Shown here one piece after another: positions 31,321 to 43,406 of a stretch of 64,000 nucleotides of DNA. Every line of letters starts with the position of its first letter. The stretch's first letter is position 1. Position numbers and translations under genes: made by a program. The notes below the pieces were generated by a model. It searched no databases and had not been told where the DNA came from. It worked only from the letters and a program-made list of their open reading frames with translations. Source of the DNA: Ampelocalamus luodianensis (lineage: Eukaryota > Streptophyta > Magnoliopsida > Poales > Poaceae); the NCBI GenBank assembly GCA_036346255.1, contig CM070625.1, positions 18,189,488 through 18,253,487 of the forward strand. Reading direction: 5' to 3'.

Positions 31321-32467
31321 CAGAGAAGTTTGGTGGGGACATTCAGCCTCCGGCTGAACAAAAAAGTGGAGGTGGATCCAATCAAAACAAAACTAATAAG
31401 CAAGCTGAGATGGAATCTGGGGAAGAGGAGACCAGTTCTGGGTCTGTGGTTAGGGAGGTTCAGACTACCCCTTTCTCTCCGGATAATGCTCTAACGGTGA
31501 TGCCTTTAGCTTATAGCTTCCCTAAAGACATGGATCAGGAGGGGGGCTCAGTTCTAACAGATCATGCCCCTAATGTGATTGGGGGTTCACGGTAGAAGGA
31601 CCTGATTGAGGGAATTGACCCTGAGGATGATTTTATTTCCCACTGTCCTTCTGATGCTATAGTAGTTCACACTAAGACAGGTCCGACCTACATGCAAGCA
31701 GTTTTGTGGCCTTGTCTGCAGTCACCTGATAAAGGTAGGGGTACAATTGGGGAGCATAATTCAGAGCAACAGACAATCTTAAGGCAGATAGAAAGTCAAA
31801 CTCAAGATCATTTGTCAAAAACATGTTAGGGAGAAGATGACAGGGTGGATTTAGGAACTATAGAAGAATTAAAGGACGAGGTGAGGTTTAACACAGGGGT
31901 GATTGGTCAAAATGTTGGAGAAGATACAATACAGAATTCATATCAGGGGGTCTTGACACAGGAATGGGTAATATCAAAGAGAAGAGGAGGCAAGAATAAA
32001 TTTAAAGAGCCTTAGGTGGCAACTAGGAAAAGTATACGCATACAAGATCAAGGCATTCCTAGGCAGGAGAAATCAACCTTGTTGAAATTCATTCAGAACC
32101 TGGAGACCCAAGGTAAATCTAATCCTTTTACTATTCTTAATGATGTTGCTTGTAGTTACTTAGAGGATGTTGCTTCTTTCTGTGGGATCATTCTAGGATC
32201 ACATGCTGAAAGCCCTCAAGAGGTGATTTCTGCTTTCAAAGCTAGTGAACTAGCTAGAGCTACCATTGCCAAGGCAGAGCTGGAGTTATCAAGTATGACT
32301 GGAAAAAAAGAAAATAGTATGGATGCTCAAAAAAGGATGGCATCAGAAGAGGAAAATGAGTTGAAAGTTGTTGAGAATGAAACTAGGGGTGCTATGGGGT
32401 TTAAATTGAATAAGCAAGTCAGGGGAAAGCTTAAATTGGGTAGGACTTCTTCTAAAAAGAGTTATAC
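31321..32467 (+). pseudogene. LINE ORF1 C-terminal / inter-ORF region
   Basis: Short frames 31317-31595 and 32016-32471 are hydrophilic and Glu/Lys/Ser-rich (for example ELARATIAKAELELSSMTGKK). They lie between the DUF4283-like part and ORF2 and probably represent the acidic tail of ORF1. I recognise no domain. Confidence 0.45.
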
Positions 32468-35400
32468 ATGAAGATTCTTTTTTGGGATATCAGAGGTCTG
32501 GTAAATCAACCAAGAGAGGGCAACTTAAAGAACTGATTCGAAAAGAGAGATTCGATGCGGTGGGGGTGCAGGAGACTATTAAATCTGACTTCACTGAAAG
32601 AGAGTTTAAAATTTTATCTTGTATGGGTGATTTTGGTTGGAGTTGGACTCCTGCTCAAGGTCATTTGGGGGTATTCTTTGGGGGTAAGGAGGATATTCTG
32701 GAAATTGAAGGGTATGATCATGGTAGATTTTTTGTTAGCATGGTGGTGAGACGTAAGCAGATTAACTTTAGATGGGAGCTTGTGATAGTTTATGGCCCAG
32801 CTAATCATGATTTATCTCAACAGTTCTTGGAGGAGCTTCACAAAAAATGCCAGCAGTCTCTGCTGTCTCTGGTTCTAGGGGAGATTTCAATTTAATCAGA
32901 AAAGTTGAGGATAAGAGCTCTGTTAGTATCAACTACAGTCTGATGGATAAGTTTAATGATTTTATTGACAATAAAAAATTACTGGAGGTCAAGAGGAGTG
33001 GCCCTAAATATACTTGGACTAATAAACAAGTTAACCCTGTTATGGTCAACCTGGATAGGATCTTGGTTTCCACTACTTGGGAAGCCAAATATCCTCTTTA
33101 TTCTACTTCTAGTCTGACTAGAATAAGATCTGATCATATCCCTATTATCTAGGGTGGATGGTACAGTTCCTAAAGGAAGATTCTATTTTGAAAAAAGTGG
33201 CTTTGCCAAGAAAATTTCAGAACTCTTGTTATGTCTATATGGGGGGATATCAGCAGGAGAGCTCCTGGATAGAGTTACTCTATGGATAAATGGAATGGGA
33301 ATTTGGCATCTCTGAGACAGTTTCTAATAGATTGGGGTGCTAATCTGAATGGAGATTGCATTAGAAAAAAGAAGATCATTTTGGATTATCTGAATAGGCT
33401 GGATAGGAAAATAGAAAATCAGACTATTCAAGCTTAGGATTGGATCTGCAGATATAAGGTAGAGAGAGAGAGAGCTGAAAATGATTTATGATACGAAGGT
33501 TAGGTTTTGGCAGGAGAGGGGAAATGTGAAATGGATACTCCAAGGGGATGCTAATACTAGATTTTTTTTATAGTTGTGCCAATGGTAGGAGGAGAAAGAA
33601 TTTGATTTTTGGTCTGGATAATGGGGGAAGAACATTTAACTTCTGAGGAAAACATTAGAGATCATATTTATAAATATTATAAAGCTTTGTTTGGTCAGGA
33701 ATGTAGGCAGACTGTTCAGTTGGCCTCTGATTTCTAGAGGAAGGACTTCATGGTCACTGCTGAGGATAATGATTGCCTTATCCAACCTTTTTCTGAGCAT
33801 GAGGTTCTATAAAAACTTTTGGGAGACTCTGAAGAAGGTGTATATGGAACTGGTCACATATTTCTTTAAGGGGAACTTAGATTTAAAGAGAATAAACTTT
33901 GAGGTGAGTACTTTGATTCCTAAAATCAAGGATGCAACTTCTATCAAGAATTTTCGGCCCATTTGCCTGATAAATGTGAGTTTCAAAATTATCACTAAGA
34001 TCTTGGCTGTGAGACTTGGTAAGATCACTGATAGGATTATCCATAGAAGTCAAACTGCTTTCATTAAAAAAATAGAAATATTTTGAATGGGGTGGTTTGT
34101 CTCCATGAGATTCTACATGAGTTGAGAATCTCCAAAAAGAAAGGGGTGATTCTTAAATTGGACTATGAGAAAGTTTATGATAAGATTCAATAGGGTTTTT
34201 TGGAAAGTGTTATGAAAGGAAAAGGCTTTTCTAAGGCTTGGGTTGATTGGGTGATGAGTTCCATTAGGGGGGTAAAGTTTGCATCAACATTAATGGGAAA
34301 GCTGGACCCTACTTTACTATCCACAGGGGGTTGAGACAAGGTGACCCGCTATCCCCTTTATTATTCAACCTAGCAGCTGATGTCTTAGTAGATATTGTAA
34401 TGAAAGCTCAAGAGAAAGGATTGATTAAAGGGGTGATTTCTCATTTGATACCAGGGGGCCACTTTGCTTCAATATACAGATGACACTGTGCTGATGGTTG
34501 ACTGTGAAGAAGATTATATCCTAAATCTTAAATTTCTTCTGTATTGCTTTGAATGGATGTCAGGTCTTAAAATCAATTATCACAAAAGTGAAGTGTTTGT
34601 CTTGGGGGTGGATGATGCAGAAATTGTTAAAGTCTACTAATTTCAACTGCAAGCTAGGGGTGCTTCCTCTAACCTATGTGGGCATTAATATTGGAAATAG
34701 GAGTTTGGGTAGCAGAGCAGCAGGTAAAGTTATTGATAAGATGAAGAAGAGGCTTGACAATTGGAAGAATAACTTACTTTCTTCTAGGGGTAGGTTGGTC
34801 CTGACTAATAGTTGTCTTAGTTCTCAGCCAATTTATACCATGGGGTTCTATAATTTGAATGAGAAAATCCAGCATAAGATGGATTCTATTAGATCAAGGT
34901 TCTTCTAGAGAGGGGCAAGTGATCGTTTCAGATACCATATGGTCAAGTGTGAAGTGGTTTGCAGACCTAAGGATTTTGGTGGATTGGGTGTGCTTAACAC
35001 CAGACTTTTGAATAAATGTCTTCTCTGCAAATGGTTCTGGAAGTTGAATAAAGCTAAGGATGATATTTGGTGTAGGATCTTAAAAGCTAAGTATTTTCCG
35101 GACGGGGATTACAGAACCTCTGTTCCTGTTAGAAGTTCTCAATTTTGGAGATCTATCCATAAGGTTCAACACTTGTTCAACATGGGGGTGTCTTTCGAGG
35201 TGGGAGATGGGAGAAATATTTCTTTCTGGCATGATGTTTGGGTTGATGACTGCTCTCTTAAGATTAGTTTTCCTTGTTTATATAATATATGTTATGATTC
35301 AGACATTAAAGTAGCTGATTGTGTGGTGAGTGAAACCTGGTGCATTCATTTTGTTAGAAACTTTGGGAGTGAAGAAGGATGACAGTGGGTGTCTCTTAAG

Positions 35401-36052
35401 GATAGGCTAGAAGGGGTGGGTCTGAGTGGGGAGAGCGATAATATAGTGTGGTGTTTTGACAGTAAAGATCAGTTTACTGTGAAATCTATGTATCAAAGTT
35501 TAGCCTTTGGTGGGGTTATTGGTAAAAGAATGAAAAAGCTCTGGTCTAGTTTGATTCCTCTCAAAGTTAAAATTTTCTTGTGGCAAACTTATCATAATAG
35601 AATTCTGACGGCAGATCAACTTAGCACTAGAAAGTGGAAAGGGGATGTGAACTGTGTCCTTTGTGGGGGTGAAGGAGGATGCGAGGCATGTTCTTTTTTA
35701 GTGTGTTATTGCTAAGTTTGCTTGGTCCTGTTGCATGGAAGCTTTCGGCTGGAGCAGTTGCCCTGATTCTCTCGAAAACTTCTATCAGAATTGGTTAGAT
35801 CTGTGGGGTGTTAATAATTACAATATCTACTTACTTAGTTTTGCAGCTCTGGCCTGGACGCTTTGGAAGACCAGGAATAAGATGGTGATCGAGATAATTT
35901 TACCTAAGCAGCCAACTAAAGTTGTTTTCCAATCTATGTCCTGCTTGCAGCATTGTAGGGTGGTGATCAGAAAAGAGGATCGTCAAGGGCTGGAAGAAAT
36001 CTTATTGACGATTGAAGGACAGTTGAAAAGATTTTGCGTTATGGATAGCTAG
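32468..36052 (+). pseudogene. LINE ORF2: endonuclease, RT, zf-RVT
   Basis: ATG at 32468 begins MKILFWDIRGLVNQPREGQL, the start of the apurinic-type endonuclease; VGVQETIKSD, VIVYGPANH, the GDFNLIR motif and SDHIPII (to 33152) complete it. The RT covers about 33690-34540: FRPICLINVSFKIITKIL, SQTAFIKK, GLRQGDPLSPLLFNLAAD, and a catalytic QYTDDTVLM near 34470 (family norm is ADD). After AGKVIDKMKKRLDNWKN and the later FWHDVWVDD region comes a zf-RVT segment (LWQTYHNRILTADQL, CVLC). Stops and frameshifts occur roughly every 100-400 bp. The enzyme nicked target DNA and copied the element RNA in place. Confidence 0.85.
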
Positions 36053-36222
36053 TTGCTCTTTGTAGTTGGATGTTTTCTGTAGCTGGTTAACTGTCCTTAG
36101 TTGTTTGTTCCTGTTAGTTCTTTAGTGTTAATTGGTATCCCCAGTCTGTTCTCTTTTTGGTTGTAGGAACTATATTTTGTTTTCTTTAAAAGCAGGGCAT
36201 GTCCTTTTTCAACAAAAAAAGG

Positions 36223-36531
36223 TGAAATTTCCCACCAGGTCAGAGAGTTGCATTTATTTTTACTGCACACTCAGTTTTAGTTGATGGATTTGGTTTCATG
36301 ACATTTTTTTTATTTGGACCGTGTTTTACCTTGACGAGAACAACAAAGCGTGAAATATTTGAGTTCACCTTCATCATCATTTTTTGAGCTTCTTTGTGCA
36401 ATATAAGAGCACATCCCTCTCACTGGTAAAAACCATTCCTTCTGGCTCTTTAACCATTGAATCTCTTCAACCATCGAACCAGTAGCACCATCATCATCAG
36501 AAGATATGGACATGTCACTATTTTGTTCCAT
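36223..36531 (-). pseudogene. FAR1-like protein, N-terminal part
   Basis: Starts MEQNSDMSISSDDDGATG and continues with YFTLCCSRQGKTRSK, then, past a stop, NPSTKTECAVKINATL. This is the N-terminal FAR1 zinc-finger region that precedes the HNHGQSQKARF stretch at about 29370. The LINE separates the two halves, and the shared TGAAATTTCCCA marks the point of entry. The helical segment that normally follows the start (around YYxxYGxxxGF) is replaced by EEIQWLKSQKEWFLPVRGM, so the 5' end may be rearranged. Confidence 0.75.
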
Positions 36532-36962
36532 AGAGACGTCAAGGTTGCGATCGTGTTCTCCATTTCCTAAAAATATTGTAGTTTAAATAGTCAAATAGTT
36601 TGCAGAGTAGGTATGTAAACTTCAAAAATACCATGTATCGACCTCCAAATTTGCGTTCTTGGCAAAAAAAAAAATCACTAACTTCTGTAAAGAAAAAACT
36701 ACTTTGGGGGCCTATGTAATTACTTTTTAAAAATAAAATTTAGAGGCATAGGTGAAACAATATGATATATTTAAGAACCAATAGTCCAATATCCAGAGTT
36801 TTTTTTTTTGCATCCAATGCTTACATTCCTCTTTTTAGTTCTGATTAAACATAACATCTATCTAGGTGGATAACTTTATGACTAAAGAATTTTTTTCTTA
36901 AAATAATACACATGACTTGGGATATTAAATAGTATTAGTATATGAGAATCAACTCGAGAACG
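36532..36962. other. AT-rich spacer
   Basis: Probably the 5' flank of the FAR1-like pseudogene. No gene seen. Confidence 0.5.
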
Positions 36963-37206
36963 TAGGGTTGTGCACATTACCACCGAACTAAAAAAATAGT
37001 ACCGAAAAAACCAAACTGTACTGGTCAACTCGGTTTGACCAGTATTCGGTACGGGATCTAGAAATTAAGTTTTTTAGGGTTCGGTTTTTTTGGTGAAAAC
37101 CAGAAATACCGAATACCCTTGTAGAGGCTAGAGCGCATACGCAACCCATCCCATATCAGCTTCAGGCTTCAGCCTCTATCCTCTAGTCCACCCCTCTGGC
37201 CAAAAG

Positions 37207-37207
<1 letters not shown>

Positions 37208-37241
<34 letters not shown>

Positions 37242-37318
37242 GTCTCTCGTGCACCGCCAGCTGGCGCTATCGACAATTGGAGGAGGAGGGCCGACTAGCT
37301 CACCGCCCGTGTCTCCCC

Positions 37319-37356
<38 letters not shown>

Positions 37357-37433
37357 TTGTCTTGCGCCGTCGATTGCGGTTATCGACAATTGGAGGAGGG
37401 TCAACCGGCGCACCGCCCGTGTCTCCCCCACCT
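37208..37433. repeat. CT microsatellites within a tandem duplication
   Basis: (CT)16 at 37208-37239 and (CT)15 at about 37325-37354. Each is followed by a related block: ATCGACAATTGGAGGAGG then CACCGCCCGTGTCTCCCCC. The leader of the hAT element thus contains an imperfect tandem duplication of about 115 bp. Confidence 0.8.
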
Positions 37434-38756
37434 GCGCCGGCACCACTGCGTTCGCGTATTGCCTCCGCCCACACCGCTTCGCTGGCACCCCAGCGGCTTA
37501 GCCGCAGCCTGCATTCCCGCGGTAGTATAGGCCACCTCCATCAATTCCCATCCAAGGTAACCTTCAGCTCCAGTCCTTCACCTCTAGTTCTAGCGAGTAG
37601 CAGCAGTCCAACCAAATTAATGGTACATTATATTGATGCATTTGCTTGTTTTTAGCAGATCTATAGATTTGGGTTGCACTAGGAAGTGGCTAAGTGGGAA
37701 TTTATGATTTCTACCAACAACGGAGTCGATAGGATCATGCAATGTAATTTCCTTCTTTATGTTTCATTGCCAAATGCTAATTGCTAGTTTTTTTTTTGTG
37801 AAGGTTCCATTGCTTATTCTTCTTTTTCTTTTTGATATTTTAGATGTAAAAGTCTAATGATATACGAAGCATTCCTGTTGCTGGTCACTGGGTGTGTGGA
37901 GTGATGAAGTTGTTGGACCCAATCAAGGTCAAGATAAAAAAAATGAATCCCAGATCGAAGATATGGAACCATTACACACACAACTGCTAGATGACCAGAA
38001 TAAGGCTAAGTGTAATTATTGCTCTCGAATGCTTGCCTGCGATTCACAAAAGAATGGTACCTCCTCGCTTGTCTCTCATGCAAAATCTTGTAAGAAGCAT
38101 CCTGATAGGAGCACCAATCAAACTCAATTAAGCTTCCAACCTAGTGCAGATGGCCAAAGTGGTTCCGTAGTTCCTTGGCAATACAATGTTGAAGGGGTTA
38201 GGGCAGCATTTTACTCATACGATAATCATAGATGAGCCGCCTTTCATTTTTCAGAACATGAAGGTTTTAGGGACTTTATGTCCAAAGCTTGTCCTCAGTT
38301 AGTGCGTCATCTAGGACAACAATGTATAGAGATGTTATCCACCTTTTTGAAGCAAAGAAGGCAAAGCTAAAAAAAAGTTTTTTAAGGACTCTCATCAAAC
38401 AATTAATCTTACAACCGACGCATGGACTTCTTCAACCCTTCAAAATTACATGGTTCTCACAGCACATTACATCGATATCAATTGGCAACTTAACAAAAAA
38501 AACATAACTTCTGTTTGGTAGACAGCCACAACGGGGAAGATCTCAGAAAAGCACTAGATAAATGATTGCTTGAGTGGGGCATTAAGAATGGGTGCACTAT
38601 TACTGTAGATAATGCCAGTTTAAATGATGGTGCTATAAGCTACATAAGGAGTGCTTTGAAAAATTGGGGCGGTACTTTTGCGAAATGTTGTCATCTTCAC
38701 ATGAGATGCGTAGCTCTTATTATTAATCTTGTGGTTCAAGATGAGTTGAAGACAGT

Positions 38757-40979
38757 TGTCGTAGGGGCGGCAAACCAGCTCCAACGACCCAACGAAGACA
38801 CCAAGCCAGGGGTACACCTTGTCCTAGAGGGTACGATGTAGCCCTTCGCACATGCCAAAGGGTACAAAAAGGTCGCTGAAGGCAGCCTTACCAGAAGAGT
38901 ACAACACACACTGGAGCGAAGGGGGTCCCGAGAGCCCTCACCCTAGACCACCTCACACAGAGCAAAGGGGGTCTAGGGAGCCTTCGCTCTGGGGCCACCT
39001 CGCATGGAGCGAAGGGAGTCAATGCCACTTGTGGACCGGAGGTACAGACTGTTGGAAATATGCCCTAGAGGCAATCATAGAGATGATTGTATTTCATTAT
39101 GTTTATAACTTTTGATAATATGTTATCTTGTTCCTTGAATGAATCATCAGTTATATAGATCAATGAGTATGTGACTTGTTGGTGAAACTCTTTATCTTAT
39201 ATGATGTCGTTCTAAAAGTATCCCTAGTCGAATGCCACTGGTCGGAACACCAGTGACTCCACGACTAGTACATGTATTGATTGATGACCATGTTTCACCG
39301 GTCATGGATATAGAGATATCAAATCAATAATGTGGACACATGTTAGAGAACATAGTGTTGGATAAGACCCACCTTGAGACACTATTGAGATTGTTATGAT
39401 TCTATGTGTCGTTAGTTGGTCTCAAGCAATGATGATGTATAATCCTTAGACCGAGATCAAGATGGTTTCCTACATGCGTAATAGCACTCTTAGGGGTTGC
39501 CAAACGCTACTCAAATCGGGTAGTTATAAAGGTAGCTTTGGGTATGCTATGAAACATGTAGAGGAATGTGACTGATCGGATATGGGATTTGCCCTCCTAA
39601 CATAACAGAGAGATGTCTCTGGGCCCCTCGTTGTAGTCGAATAAAGAAAGTGCATGGCCATGCCACTAGTGGTCGAAGTGTCGACCACACGAAGTTATTC
39701 GACACTTGATCGAGAAAGTATTGAACAGTCCATGGATGACATATTATCTCACCGAGTTCAACCGGATGTCGTGAGGCAAAGGGAGAATACATAAGCAGGT
39801 CATTTAGTTGCCGAGGTCGTAGGATCGGTCGAAGTCGTATGGAGATACGACCTGATCGAAGACTACTCGGACATAATCACCAATCGGTCGTAAGGAGTTG
39901 CAAACCGTCGTAGTTAGATACTAATCGGTCGTAAGGAGTTACGAATCGTTGTAATCGATTATGAGCAGTCGTGACTAAATACGAGCCGGTCGTAAGTGAT
40001 AAGGACACGTCGTAGATCATATTGCATTAAGGTTCGTCCGATATATTCTGTGTGTGTTCGGGAATCGTTATGTGCTGCTAGGTACCGCTAACGACTCGTG
40101 ATCAGGAAAGAGTTTCCGAGTCACAACCGATTACACACGAACCTATAGGGTCACACACTTAAAGGGCAAGGATTTGATTTGGATGGAGATCCGAATTCTT
40201 ATAGGCCACGAGTTCCTAATGGGCCTTCTGTTCGGAACCCATTATGGATGCCTATATTTAGAGAGGTGGTGGCATGGGGTGAAGTGATCGATCGGAAAAT
40301 CCCGAAACCCTAATAGCCACGCTCTCCTCAACCACACCGTCGGCGCTAGCACTCCTGCGTGTGGTGTCCCTGCCTCGTACGTGTGGATATCTTGGAGGTG
40401 TTGTTGCGAAGCATCAGCACTAAGGACGATCCACAACTCACGACGACCTCAGGAGCTGGAGGAGAACTTGCGACGTTCGTCAGAGTAGGAGGAGAAGACG
40501 AGCAGCAAGTACGACTACGACTGCATCAACTCGCTACATCGACTCTACTTCCGCTACGAGTCGGCGCGTCTAGTGGTAATCTCGTGATCTATTACTTGCG
40601 GTGGTTCCTTGGTTGCGCGGTAAAATTTTTGTTTGTGCTATCGTAGCCTTGCCGCGATCCTTCACAGACGGGGTGGACCAAGCCCATGAAGGTCTTACGT
40701 GCTCCGAGGCTACGCCTAGGGAGGTGCAAAGACCCTGAAGCCCCTATAGAAATAGGAAATTTTAGGGGTAGAATTGTAATCTCCTATACCCTGGTTGTAA
40801 CACTATAAATAGACTATTTCTCCATGTAATAACAGGAGGACTTTTTGAGCAATAAAGACATATTTAATACTCTTAAATATTCTTTCCCACCTTTGAATAC
40901 CTTCCGGGCTTCCCCTTCGCAAGTAGGGAGCTCGGGTCCCCCCTCCCCTTCCTCTAGTGTATAGTTTGTAGTTACGACA
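38757..40979 (+). mobile_element. solo LTR in hAT transposase (itself interrupted)
   Basis: Starts TGTCGTAGGGGCGGC and ends AGTTACGACA. Flanks ACAGT (38752-38756) and ATAGT (40980-40984) agree in 4 of 5 bases. Removing the insert with one flank restores the transposase reading ..LKTV-APSISS.., which supports the ends. The LTR itself is about 600 bp once the inner insertion (39050-40664 plus 5 bp) is taken out. It has a TATA-like ACTATAAATAGAC at 40802-40814. The family is not identified; no primer site or coding follows, so it is a solo LTR. Confidence 0.8.
39050..40664 (+). mobile_element. Angela/BARE-like copia solo LTR
   Basis: Begins TGTTGGAAATATGCCCTAG, the well-known start of Triticeae Angela/BARE-type LTRs, and ends GCGATCCTTCA. 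An exact 5-bp target duplication CAGAC is at 39045-39049 and 40665-40669. At 1615 bp it has normal size for that lineage. It inserted into the older solo LTR at 38757-40979. The interval 39830-40020 carries repeated GGTCGTAAGGAGTT-type motifs. It has no internal domain, so unequal recombination removed the body. Confidence 0.9.
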
Positions 40980-42924
40980 ATAGTGGCTCCTTCTATTTCC
41001 AGTATTCATAATGCTATCAAGTATGTGAGAAGCTCCACTTCAAGAATGAATAGCTTTAAAGGTAGAAGAAAAAGGTTTGGTGTCTCTTGATGTGGTTTTG
41101 AGAAGATATTTGAAAGGCTTGAACTTCAGGACCCCTCCTACAAGGTAGAGTTGGGTGTGGATGAGGTTATAAAGCATGATGATTGGGTATATGCAAAAGT
41201 CTTTAAGGAGTTTCTAAAACATTTCTTTGACCTTACAAAAAAAGGTTTCTAGCACTCAATATGTTACTTCCAACACTTTCTTTCAAGATATTGCTGGTGT
41301 AAATTATTTATTGTGCAAATGGATTGAACGTGATGACGTTGATGATAATACCTTCAAAGACATTGTTGTTAAGATGAAGGTGAAGTTTGATAAGTATCTT
41401 GAGAAGGTGAATAATAAAAATTTTATTGCCACTATTCTTGATCCTAGGTACAAGCTTCTTTTTTTGTATTTTATAAAGATATGGCTTCTGTTCTTGATCA
41501 CTCACTAATGGTACTTTGTTTTTATTTTAATATTTATGCAAGGACTAAGCAATCTAGGTTTTTTTTTTCTAATGGCAAAATAACAAGACATATGGTTAGA
41601 TTAAAGGTGGTAAGATATGGGTGAAGGTACAAAAGGCACTCTTAGATCTTTTTAGAGAATACAAGAATAAGTACTCTCAACTTGGAATTCCAGATGCTAA
41701 ACATTGTAGTGGTACTGAGCAATCAACTAGTGCATCTACAAAATTACTAGTGGAGGTGGTAGTAAATTTGAATTAGAGAAGTACCTTGCTGAATATTCTA
41801 AAGATGGTGTTAAATATTTTGACATTCTCTCTTCGTGGAAATGTAACCCACCTCATTTTCCTATCCTTTCATGGAAGTCTCATGATATATTAGCAATCCC
41901 CATATCAATTGTTGCTTCTGAACCAACTTTTAGTACTAGTGGTCGTGTTCTCGATGATTTTAGAAGCTCCTTGACTCCGTTAACACTCCAATGCTTGATA
42001 TGTGCATAAGATTGGTTGTGTCGTTCAAAGCACATCAACATTGAAGCCAATCTAAAAGATTTGATTAAATTTGAAGAATGTGTTGTAATCTAGACATAAT
42101 ATTTCTATTTATGAGTGATGCAAACTGCTTCAACATATTATATTCTTTTTGTGTCATGTAGGTACTGAAATGGAAGACCAAGTTGATGATGCTATTCCAA
42201 TAGCAAGTGTCTTCCCCTCAAATCAAGCTTGATGCTTGAAGAATGAAGATGTGGCTTTTGTTACTGTTTGGAAATTGGACTGTTGCCAAATAGCTAGGCA
42301 TCAAGTAATCTTTTGTTATTGTTTATTTGCTATTTGGATTGTTGGACCTTGAACATTTCAACTAGAACTATGGTATGGAGTAAGGAGTATGTACTATGTT
42401 CGAACTTTTAATGTTGGATTGTTGCCTTCATTTGATGGATTTTGAATTGTTGAATCTTGTTGGTTGCCGCCTTGATTGTTTGCTTCACCTTCAAGCCTTC
42501 TGTAATTGTATTATTGTAAGCACTAGGCTACTGGCCTACTGGATGCTGCCGCTGGTGGCTAGTGCTTTGGTGGTGCAGCTGTGCAATGTAGTGCATGTGC
42601 AACCGTGCAGTGCAGTAGCTATTTGCACTAAGTAGCCAGCGACTATCAAGTTTACAAATTTGTGACTTTAACTTGCGGACACGCTATGTCGTTCACAATT
42701 CGCGTTAACTTTGGTAAATATGGTATTTACGGATACCATACCGGAATAAATTGGGATTTACCGATACTAAACCGTATTTTCAAAAATATCGTATTTACCG
42801 AACTAACAATAACGTATTTATCATATGTACCAAACCTTATTTACCAAAACTACCTAATAAACAACCCTAACGTAAGGGCATCAACCTAATGATATCTATA
42901 AACAAAGCAATGTAGGGGTGGATT

Positions 42925-43398
42925 TAAGGGTGTAAAACGAATCCGGATAGTCCCATTTATTCGGCATCTGTATCCGAATGGTTGCGAATGTGGTAAGGAA
43001 AATAGCATTTGTATTGCAAAATGAATTTGAATCCGAATAGTATTCAGATTTTTTTTACCGGGTACGAATATGAATGTGATATAAAAAATTGGTACGAATA
43101 CAAATAAGGATAATATCCAAATCCGATAGTTTTATTTCACTTATCATCTAGTCCACTAATATTTTTTTTTGTGTTGTGTTACCATGTTGCTTGTGGGAAT
43201 TTGATATGTTATTCCATATATTGGAACTCTATTTGTCGATGTTTGGAATTTGATGTTCTTGTGTGAAACTTCATCATATTTATATTCGAATTCGATCGAA
43301 TCGAGCTAGTATTCGATTTGTATTCGTATTCGCATTCGTTTAAAAAAAATACTAATACGAATGTGGTATGACCACTATTCGATTCGTTTTCACCCCTA
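42925..43398. mobile_element. hAT MITE, 474 bp
   Basis: Ends TAAGGGTGTAAAACGAATCC and (inverted) TAGGGGTGAAAACGAATCG. An exact 8-bp target duplication GGTGGATT is at 42917-42924 and 43399-43406. The interior is rich in CGAATAC/GTATTCG inverted motifs and contains no coding. Confidence 0.92.
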
Positions 43399-43406
43399 GG
43401 TGGATT

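Larger units (their letters stand above)
29417..36222 (+). mobile_element. L1-type LINE, 6.8 kb
   Basis: A non-LTR retrotransposon lying in the FAR1 pseudogene. A 12-bp target duplication TGAAATTTCCCA is at 29405-29416 and 36223-36234. It has a GC-rich 5' UTR (29417-29940), ORF1 with two CCHC knuckles, ORF2 with endonuclease, reverse transcriptase and zf-RVT, and a 3' end finishing in TTTTTCAACAAAAAAAGG, a short A-rich tail. The length and the 5' structure indicate a nearly full-length copy. It moved by target-primed reverse transcription, and numerous stops make it inactive. Confidence 0.9.
37894..42075 (+). pseudogene. hAT transposase (BED, DUF4413, hATC), broken
   Basis: The first open part (37894-38235) has a BED zinc finger: CNYCSRMLACDS...SLVSHAKSCKKH. 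After a stop, pieces read FRDFMSKACPQL, ITVDNASLNDGAI and CCHLHMRCVALIINLVV (38566-38756). The coding then breaks at a solo LTR and resumes at 40983 with APSISSIHNAIKYVRSS. DUF4413 follows (ERDDVDDNTFKDIVVKMKVKFDKYL, ATILDPRYKL). The hATC dimerisation motif is YLAEY...WKCNPPHFPILSWKSHDILAIP then SEPTFSTSGRVLDDFRSSLTP. RICESLEEPER-like host genes share this layout, but the many stops and the nested insertion make this a dead transposase. Confidence 0.85.
36963..42869 (+). mobile_element. BED-type hAT transposon, decayed, with nested LTRs
   Basis: Left edge TAGGGTTGTGCACA and right edge ACAACCCTA are short inverted ends. AT-rich subterminal regions share motifs (GTATTTACCG, ACCGAA). The plus strand encodes a BED finger, DUF4413 and hATC transposase in pieces (37894-42075). 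A leader with CT microsatellites (37208-37433) precedes it. Two nested solo LTRs occupy 38757-40979. A clean 8-bp duplication was not found; AACGT occurs on both sides (36959-36963, 42869-42873). The edges are therefore approximate. Confidence 0.7.

Noticed and set aside
36955..42873. AACGT on both sides of the BED-type hAT as its target duplication
   Set aside because: hAT elements duplicate 8 bp; only five bases match and the alignment is offset, so the coincidence was not used to fix the ends.
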